A DNA stretch of 35,817 nt, from positions 214,678-250,494 of the forward strand of contig BMAT01010317.1 in assembly GCA_019649035.1 (NCBI GenBank). The letters run 5' to 3'. The stretch comes from Elysia marginata. Taxonomy: Eukaryota; Mollusca; Gastropoda; Plakobranchidae. This document shows, piece after piece, positions 23,301-34,000 of the stretch (its first letter is position 1; every line of letters begins with the position of its first letter). A program made the translations under genes and the position numbers. The notes under the pieces are model-generated. The model searched no databases, was not told the DNA's origin, and saw nothing but the letters and a program-made list of their open reading frames with translations.

Positions 23301-26300
23301 AGAACTTATTGAGAGTTAAATCCTCATCGGTCATAATGTAAAGAGTAAGAAACAAAAACTGTTTCGCTGGAATCCAATTGCAAAGAGCGTCTTCATTATG
23401 AACTATCAAACTTCACAAAAAAAAGCCGAGCAGCTTTGTAAAATGTTGATTGCAGGCCTAACGAGGGTCGCTGCTTTATGAATTGATCCAATAAACGAGT
23501 GTGAGATACAATACTGCATCATGTACGTATAAGGTTAATCAAAGATTTGGTGTAATCTTACCTTGTGTTGCTCCAATGTCCTTGGCAGATGGCGTCACCC
23601 ACACATTCATGTATTTGCCTTCAATTCTGACTTTTACCAGGGTTCCAGAGTCTAGAAGAATTACCTTGAAAAGAAGTTCAACATTTTTAATATTAAAAAA
23701 ACTTGTCAATTGTCCGAACCATCAGATCAGCAAGATAAAACGGCTAAAAACAATTCATTATTGCAACAAAAACAGACAATAGATTTTCATCGTGAACATC
23801 ATCTGTTACAGTTTTTTTTTTTTCAAATTAAAAACAGGTTGACCATTGAATACAAGGTAGGCTATTCATTAAATTTTTAATATTTTAAAATGATAAATCT
23901 GGCTCATTGCGAATGTGTAATGTAAGTTATGAACAGTTAGATTTTTAGAAGCTCCATAGAATCTTTGTTATTCTTGCGCAACAAAATGCACTATTCAATA
24001 TTTTAAAAACCCACTGAAAAATGACACAGGCTACTGATTTTTTTATTCATGATATTTGTAATTATTAGTCAGATTACACGTACAATCAGTTACATCGCCA
24101 AGGTGACCAAAGACAACGAACTGGTATAATCATTTAGGACAGTGATATTTGTTGTAAAATTTGTTGGCCCAACAATTATAAGAACTAAATTTCAAAATGA
24201 GATTGTAACCCATTATCTCATACTACTTTTCTTATGATATAATTATAAAAACACGCACGTTTTTGGTTTTGTTGTAGATAAATTCTTTTAAAAATTATTC
24301 AATAGAGAATCTTACTGAGTAAGTCTTGAGGTCTTTCCCGATCATAACAGCCATTCTCTGCTGGTTTAGAGCATCGGCGCCAGCCTCGGCATAGTAGGAC
24401 AAAAGGTCGGTGCTTGGATCACAGAGGTCAAAGGTAACCATGCTCTTCCCAGCATAGACCTTAACGCCACAGTTGCAGGACCCATACTTTGCGCATTGAC
24501 TGTACTGCACTACAACCTGGTGTTAGACACAAAATACCACGCAGTAAGGTAAGCTCGCATTCATCTCACGTTAGAGAAAGACGCCGTCGATGTTTACAAA
24601 TTAAAAGTAAATTTTAGCCTTTTTTATTTCATTACTCACGGTGCCTTCTAATGTTATAATACTATGCTCTTTAGCATCATTTTAATTTTTTTCATGGCAT
24701 TTGCACATTAGTCATCATTGAGTTACAGACTTATTTATGTTGAAACCTGGTTTAACATGAAAGCATGAAACTTTAACATCTGAAACAATGTTAATATAAT
24801 TTAGCTTATTATTATAAATTTATATCCTTAGCTACTAAATTAAACATAGATGTTTAAAGGGTGCTTGGGAAGTCTAAAAGAATAAAAAGAGCGATAAATA
24901 GAAGCATCCTCATCGAGGGAGGCCCAACATTGAGATACAAACGTCTTTTTTAAACTTCTCACATTTTTGCGAGGGCCTGTAAGTTTATAATATGGTAAAT
25001 TGCCGTATACATAGCTTATATTTTAAAATGATAACAGAATCAGCAACATAAAAGTATTTAAGGATTTTACAACCTAATCGAATGAGACAGGTTAAAGATG
25101 CTCTGCTCCAAGCCCTACTTTAGAGAAATTGTAAGCTCATTATTTGTTACAAGTACTTATGAGAGATAATTAAGTATAACATGTATACAGCTTTAAATGT
25201 AAACAAATCTCATTTTTATTTCAATTCTTTTGTTTTTATAAAATACATACCGCTTCAGCATACATTGTGTGTCTGAACAAAATAAACACCCCAGTAGCCA
25301 TGTTGTTATATTTACTGTGGATTGAATTTAAAAAAACAAAATCTAGTAAAGCATTCAGGTTAAGTTTCTGTATTTCTGTTGTTCAGATATCGGGCAGTTC
25401 TGGAAATAGTTTTATTTTTGTTTTATTATGCAATGTAAATACTTGCAAACACTTGCTTAATCAAAGAAAACTGGGATTTCAAACCAATGACAGCAAAAAG
25501 TGATGATACCTCATATATAATCGTGTTTCAATCTTTTTGCGACTGTATGTATGTATGTATATGGTTGAATTACAACGACATTAAACTGATGCCCTATACA
25601 AGAACTATTTTGTGGGAAACCTATTTTGTATTTTAAATATTTTTCGGGCAATGGTTTAATTAATGACCTGAGTTTATTATGAAGGTCCTTTGCTCTGCTG
25701 TTTCCTACTTACATGTTATCGTAAGTCCTGAGATGAGGGTCATTGATGGAGGAACAGACGGAGTTCGGGATGTTTCTGTCATTGACATACACCTGATTAA
25801 AAAAAATACAATAAGGAACCGTTACTACCTTATATTTCCTCTTTCAATAATGTGCAAAAAATACCAAGAATTCAACACATGTCTCAAGCATATCATTACT
25901 TTTATTTTTTTTTATTGGTTGACAAAAGAAGATAATGAGAAACCTAAACACTTTAATAAACCAATATGATTAATAAGAGTTTTTTTCGTTGTGTAAAATT
26001 TTATTATAAATATTCTGACATTTTAATCGTTTCCGGATTAAAAGTTCCCAAAACTCATTTGCTATAGGCCTACGTACAATAAACTTGGAAAAACACGGGG
26101 TTTTGTGCATCCCGTAAAATAAGTATGCTTTTTAACGTAGTCCAGGAAAGTTGTGCATGATGTAATGAAGGTGGTTCACATAATGATAGATAAGATTCCA
26201 AAAGTTGAGGAGAATTTTTTTTTTTAATTTGGTATTTCTATCTTTGGCTATCAGTATCACTCATATTTCACATTAAAGGTTTGCGGTTTTGCAAATTGGT

Positions 26301-27278
26301 ATTACTGGTTCGGTGTTAGTAGTTTCTCTTTTTTAAGGTTTAATTTAGTGCCAATAATAAGCTACTAAGCTTCTTTCTACGTCAAGTGCTTAGAGCAGTT
26401 TCGTCCATGTTCAATATTTGAAAATGATCTTTCTTTAAATTTTCCTTACTTGGCCATTATTCCTCTAATGATATTCTTTACAATCAAGCATAACTTTTGA
26501 AATAAATCTTATTAGGTCCAAAATTGATGGTCTTCTGCAATACCCAGTCCACTTGCTCCTTTCAATGAAACCTGTGATCTTCTTTCAGAAACCGGGACGG
26601 AACCTCAAACATGGATAAAAAAAATTCTGCATGGTATCTCTCTAGGCCTCATTACTTCTTATTTGGAAATAATAAGTATCTCTAGCTCTTTCTCCGAGTA
26701 TCCTTTTTTGTAGAACAAGTATCCTGTTATAAATAATCTGCAGATATAATAAAGTTTTTCAGATGTGCTAAAGTGTGGCTGAGCTCTTTCTTGCCATGGA
26801 GTCTTCAATTTCATGTGTAAAAACCACACGGGATCTCAAGCATAGATCAAAGATATTTTTTCACATGGATCATTTACCGTTGTGGTTGGCAGCTCGAAGG
26901 TCTCAGAGCCCGCGTTCACAGTGAAGCTCACATCGACGGCCTGTGGGCCATCTTTCTTGTAGTCCTCCCTACCATAAACCTTGAAGGTGACCTTGTCCTG
27001 GTTCGGCTCCTGTGTCCTGGCTGACGTGTAGAAAAGCTGGGGGATTGGATCCATCTCATTGGGACCCTTCAAGCACCTGGAATGGTAGAAATGTTTTCAT
27101 TGATGACTGGTGGGCATATTTATGTATTTATCTAAGTAACTTTTATATCAACCTTGGAATTGTTTTCTTTAAACTAAACATCTAGTCTTTTGATTGAAAA
27201 TAAACTCTCTGCGAACTTTCAGGTAATAGGTGTATTTGTCATTTTTATGAGTTACAAAATACTGGCTTAAACAGAACT

Positions 27279-27331
<53 letters not shown>

Positions 27332-30300
27332 AGGTGTAATAATAATAGACAATAAGACGATGCAGCTCCATATAGACCACGAACATTACTATAAAAATTA
27401 TACAACTCGTGTTTAGTATACATTGAAAATTTACTTGCATTCTGTTGTAGCTTACTACTTCAGCTTTTAGCCTTACTTTGGCACAGCATCAACGTCTGCA
27501 GCCACGGGGTCAATGGTGATGGAGAAATTTGCAGATCCAGCCACACGCTTCCAGCCAAAATATCCCTGCAGGCCGGACTCGCAGACAAACTGTTTGGAGC
27601 GCTTCGAGTGGGTGGCCTAAACAAAGAGAAGAGATTGTGAATTATTTTTAAAAATCATCAGAATTTAATATAGCTTAGGTAATTACTTTAAGAAGTTCCT
27701 CCATTCATTTTTTAACATGATCTGTTAATCAAGTTCTCTTTCTCTCTCCCTCACAAAACAAACACACACAAACCCTCTCTCTCTTTGTTTCTCTCTCCCT
27801 CTCTCTCTTTTTATCTCTTTTTCTATCTCCCCTCTGAGTTAAAAATTCATACCACTCATCCCACATTGCATACAACATAACTGTTATGTATTTTCAATTG
27901 CTAGAATATTTCAATATATTTCAATATATTTCAGTAGAGACTTGATTAGCTCAACACTGCTGTTTCAATATTAGATCAAATCATTTTCCAAGCATGATGC
28001 TTTAGCCAACCAGAGAGCCAGATGGAAGACCTGAGATATTGCAGAACTCTGTTGTTTTGTTGAAGCAGAAAGCTCAATAGTTTTTTCGTCCAAGCCCATG
28101 TCTAAATAGGCAGTTGGAGCCGGCGCCTGCCAGTGGGTTTGTCAAGTGTTGTGGTCTGTTTATGTTCTGTTTTCTGTCTTTCGTCTTATGTAATGTCAGT
28201 ATCTAAATTTGTGATCTTCTTTATACCCTTTACCCATCAACATACCTGAAGAACCACAACATCTGAGCAGAGGGCGGTAGCATTCAGCCAATCATTGTTG
28301 TAACTACAGTGGGACGGTAGGTTGGTAGACACACATGCAGCGGCCTTCTGTTGATCACTGTAGAAGCATAATATTATACAACTTCATAATGGTTAGCAAA
28401 AATAGCTGAGTGCTGATGAAAGGCACTATTAGGAGGAAAAATAACAATTAAAAAATTAAGTGTTTAATAAAATAAAACCTCACTAGAAGCTGTAGGAAAG
28501 TTATTTATTAGAGGAGGGTTGACAATATCACAGAAACAGAGAAAGTATAATGAATTATTTCTGAGAAATTCAAATCTGGAGAGGACAGTTTTCTAAATTA
28601 TATGACAGGCGATGATAGTTTCTGCAACCTATTTTCCCCTTACGTAGAGCTATAACTGGTAACATAAAGGCTATGCAAAGTACTGGTTGTACACAAATGG
28701 TCACTATTTTATTAAAGAGATAAATTATGGCCGTCCATTATTTATAGCAAAGGGTGCTTTCTACTCCAAATCTGAGAAAAGATGAAAAACGGAAAACTTA
28801 AATTTGTCCAAGTCTGTCCTTTACAAAGCAATTAAAGAAAAAAATGCGAATAAATTATATTTCAGGTAAAAAATACAATGACGAAGTTGATAACCAAATG
28901 CAGCTGGTGCAAAGAACATGTATGTCACTACCTAAGTTGTCCATAATATTATAGGTATGCATTGATATACACGCTTTTATTGGAGTTCTTAATAGATTTT
29001 TATGAATAATATGAAAAAAATACAGGGAAGCAGCTTAAAACTAATATTATCGGATTTTTCTCTTCTACTTATAATTTTTTTTAATTGTGAAGAGTATAAA
29101 TTTTATGCAACACCATAGTTTTACAGACATCTAAAACCGTTCACGCATGTTAAATCTAAGACCTTTTAAACATATTTTGATCTACGACTTAATCTAAAGG
29201 CTACTATCTTTCAAAGCCTCAATGAGATTAAAAGCAGCAAAGAGAGAGTTAACTTTGCGAACTGTACCACTACACGTTACTGCATGTGCAATAAAAATGA
29301 CGATTTTTTCTTCGTTCTCAGTCACTAATATCATTTTATGACTCTCATGTAGAGTACACAGCGGCTCTGTAGCCTAGCTGTAAGTAAAGACACACACTCA
29401 GAGATCGGCAGGTTTGTGGTTTGATCCCCGGCCGAGTCAAACCAAGGACTTTAAAATTGGTATTAGCAGCTGATCCGCCTAGTGCCTGGCAATATGGATT
29501 TAGTGCTAAGTCTAGTCTGCCCGGTGTCAATCAGGATAATGTGACTGGGTGTGGTGTATGCAAGTGCTCCTTACATCACAGTGTGGCAGCACGCTTTATA
29601 TTGTCCAAAGCGCCGTCTCTGATATAACCTTGTAGTTGAAAAGATACGTTAAAATTCAAACAGTCAACCAACCACTAGTATTATTCTGTGACTCTCATAT
29701 ATAGAGTGCATACATAACTTTCCTTTCTTTGTAATTCTAGAGTAGCTGTTTCAATCCTTTTTAAGCTCCCTTTTGAGTAGTGCTCACCTGCAGGACAAGC
29801 TAGAGAAGTCTCCAAAGCTGGCGATGCAGCGTACAATCTTCTCTTCCACTTCAGGGCAAGAGGCCACCTCGTCCAAACATTTACTTGCGTATGCTGAGAA
29901 ATGAACAACAAACATTAAAATATAATCATTTCAAAGATTTTAAAAGAGAACCACAAAAAGACCGTAAAAAACAATCAAAATTTTGGCACCATCTTCATGC
30001 ATCTTTATCTCTAAATTTTTAGAGATGTGGATTTTTTATCATTCTGATCATAACATTTCATTTCGCCATACGATTTCTATGTTTGTGATTGTCGTTGATT
30101 CTTACCTTAGTTTCTATCACACTGCATCTCTACAGGGATCCTTACATCTTTCGTCATTTTCTCTAGTTTAACTGAGTTTCGATGGCTTTATTACTTTTCT
30201 TTTTATTGACCCTTACCCCAACTATTCTCTATCTTTCACCCCCTCTCTTCTCTCCTGTACTTAAAAAAAATCACTAAAAGTTTATGCACTTACATGTATA

Positions 30301-31049
30301 AAGCAGATCAAACATCTGTGAGTTACAACTGCTTGTTTTGTTCATCATCATCAAAGCTCGTCCTTGCCTGGATGAAATCAAATATTTGTTTTTATTTTTA
30401 TATATCCAAGATGGTATTACTTATTTCATAACCAAATCTCATTCATTACTGTTCTTTTTCTTTTGTCATTAAGAGACAAACGAGACACCATGTTTGTTGT
30501 TGTAATTGTCATCATTACCTCTTTCTTGTTATTGTTCTTACTGCTGTTGGTTTTAATGAGTCTAATTCTTGCCATTATCATCAATATTGCTATTGATTCT
30601 ATTAATTTTTGTCATATTGTTATTATTATCATAATCATTATTTTTAATTTTTTAATATTATTCTTATTCTTCTTATTAGTATTTATCATTTTTGAACCAC
30701 CATTGACAGTATGGGGCAGAAAAAATTAATAGTTAAAATAAAATTTTCTCGTTACCTTCACATTATAAAATTGATGGATAACTAATTCAACCATAAGTTT
30801 TGCTTTCTCACAGATGCAAAAAAAAAAAACCCCAAAAGGCTAAAGCATCTAGGGATAAAATCTACTTACGAGCAGAAGCTGACGAGGTTGAACTCCTCCT
30901 TCACCATGAGGTCCGTTATGAGAGTTGCGAAGCCTTTCACTGGGAAATTGACTGCACATTCGCCGCTGGTACGTCCTGAAGAAATCATAATAACAATAAC
31001 AATAATTATAATTATTATTATGAATATTATGATTATTATTATTATTATA

Positions 31050-31093
<44 letters not shown>

Positions 31094-34000
31094 CATCATC
31101 ATGACTTTTTTAGACTGTTGTTTCGGTTTGTTGTTGCTTATAATGATTACTAAGCTTATATCGTAGTTCTTAGTATCCAGAGTATGGTTGTAACAGTGAG
31201 CTTGTAAACATGCAATCTGTTGACTGAGTAAATAAAGAGTAAAGAAATATTATGTTGACTGAGTAAATAAAGAGTAAAGAATGGATGAAAGATATTTGGT
31301 CAATGGCAATCTATTGAAGTAGCTGAAAGACAGAATGGCCTATATAAAGCAAGTCTCAACGAGAATCGAATCTAAAATCTAATTTTTTGTGCCCACAACA
31401 GGGGCAAGTTTTGTTTTTGCCTTTCTTTTGAAGCCTTCTTCTCACTGCCAGTTACGTTATAAATCTCCCGACTCTAACGAATGTTAAGATAATATAAGGT
31501 ATTCCAGAATTGTTTTAAGTATATTCGCATACAATAATACGTTATGTTATATTTTATGCTAATTATGTATTACTTTTTGTCTTTTCCCCCCAGGTGCCTT
31601 GGTTCTATTGTCTTTAATGGCACGGTTTGCTAGTTGTGGTTTTAACAATCATTTTCTGTTTAATGTTTGCGTTTATTCATTTATTCAACTCCTTTTATTT
31701 TACGTAGAGATTCTTTTAAGTTCCATGTATTTCAGATCTTTTTTTCACTCGGTAAATAATTTTATTATCTAGTTTTCTGACCCTACGCTTCAATGAGTCT
31801 TACTTATTGCTATAACAAAGAAAATGTTTACTGCATAATAATTTAGAAAACAGCAAACAAAAGTAGTAAGATAAAAAGATTTTTTTTATTTGAACCTTGA
31901 AGCAATTTAGGAGGATGAAGGGACAAAAAGATTGGTTTCCAAAATATCTCAGATTTTTTTTCAACTCACCATCGCACTCTAAATTCCTCTCAGCATACAG
32001 CTGGTCGACGAGACTCTTGGCCAAAGTGAACGCGTCCTTCCCCTGTGGGTTGGAGAACTGGGTGTTGACGCTGTTGTAGAGACTGCTATAGGTTTGGCAG
32101 GTGGCGTTCTTCCTGCTGCTCACGCTGACATCGCCCGAGGCCGCTAGGAAGGAGTAGAGATGGCCATCAATACTGCCTCCTTCGCACATCAGGTCTCCGG
32201 GAAGGCCCGCTGCTTTCAACTTTAAAAGAAAAATAGAACGAAGCGATAAAAGATTGCGCACTAAATAGATGATACAAGCTCTTTCTATGCGCTGCTAAAA
32301 AGCTGAAAAGTTTATTATGCGTTCAAAAAATTCTAATCAAATTTATCGTTAGTATGTTGTGTGTTCAGGTTGGGAGCGCGTTATCAGTATACTAACGATA
32401 AATTTGAGCATGTAATTAAGACATAAAGGCATCGGTAGGGTGCAGGAACACAATCTTGCGGCGACAGCAAAATATCGGGTATTGCTTACTTTTGTTCGTC
32501 AAGCAAACTGGTCTTTGATGTTGCGGTAGCTATTTCTTCAGCCAGAGCAATTAAAAGAAACAATTTTACTAAAAGCTTCATTTTAGTGACTAATAAATGT
32601 CTTATAAGGAACCAGCGCCAGATTCCTAGCAGGGAATTTTAAATAGGCCTCATTTAAGAAATTAAATTTAATTGGGGGTTTTCTGTGTGTGCAATTTGAC
32701 AAAATACTTATTTGGTGTACCCGTATTTTGAAATTGCACTGTCTAGACAAATTGGGCCTCGGTCTAGGGATCGGTGTGTCAATGTGTGCGGCACATGAGC
32801 TGCTACATGCAGGCATTGGTTACATAGGCCTATTTCCTTCGGTTCTAGTACACTTGCGCATAATTAATTATAACGGTAGTATGTTGTCGCTGCTCTAAGC
32901 ATGTATAATTTAAACTACCGTTATAATTTGAAACCATGACTCGATATCAGCATTTTATTGAAGTCTGCCGATGAGCCGAGTGTTTATAATTGAAAATATA
33001 AATATTTAAAGGAAAAGGCTTATGAAAACCTTGTCAAACTTCGTAAAGAATTTGTTCCTTGTGTTAACAAGAACGCAATTCCTGAGACGATTAAAACATC
33101 ATTGCTGTATTTAGCTGAGAAATGAAGTAAACAGAAAATTTAAACTGTCAGGCACCAGGACCGTTCATGTAAACCGTTATGCACTAAAACTTGTATTTTG
33201 ACCGGTACGATGCTGCAACATTCAGCATAATTGCTCTCCTCCCCTTCCATTCCACCCAGAGGTTGAGATTTCACTGTCGCTTACTTTTCTAAATTTACCT
33301 TTTTCTTCATGACGTTCATAGCTTGGGTTCTCTGAGCTTTTGTGCAGGTGTCAGTGTTAGTTTTAACACACTCTGTGGCAGATCGCTCTAACCTGTAAAA
33401 GCAAAGTTATCCATCTTTTTGCATGGTACAAAACAGTTTAAATTTTATAGAATACAAAAAAGCGTAGAAAAGGTGACTGTGTATTTTTTGTAAGTGTATA
33501 ACTTTATTCCTATAATTTAAACAGAGAAACAAAGGTTTGACAATGTAAAATATTGTTACCGTTAAATTACAAATTAACGCCATGAAATTATACAAGTAAA
33601 GTAAAGTACCGCACTTTACGATAAGAGTTTAGAGGTAACTACGTGACACGACAATGCGACTTTCTACACTCCCCCTTTTTTTTCGTTAGTTTTTTTCTTT
33701 ATAAGGTTGTTGACAGCGGATGCTTTCCTATGTTTGTTCAAATAACACACGCCATTCCTGCCTTTAACCTTTAACTGCATGTGTTCATTCCATTGTTGAG
33801 TACACAAAGTATAACATTTTCCCAAAATCTGATTTTGTCCTTAAATCCTCTGCCTGATATTTTAAGTTTTTTTTCTATGTCAGTGAAATTCTTTTAACCT
33901 AAAACCTCAAAACCATAAAAAGGTCCACAAGAAAACGGCAGTGCGCATGACCTTCAACACAAGCGCTCTTCCCAGGTGATTTAATCCCTCAAAAAAAAAC

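Noticed and set aside
30463..30729. 88-codon hydrophobic + strand frame (Ile/Leu/Phe-rich)
   Set aside because: T/A-rich intron sequence; the hydrophobicity follows from base composition. No start context, splice support or recognisable family.
30866..31166. Poly-isoleucine frames on both strands
   Set aside because: Translations of the ATT microsatellite.
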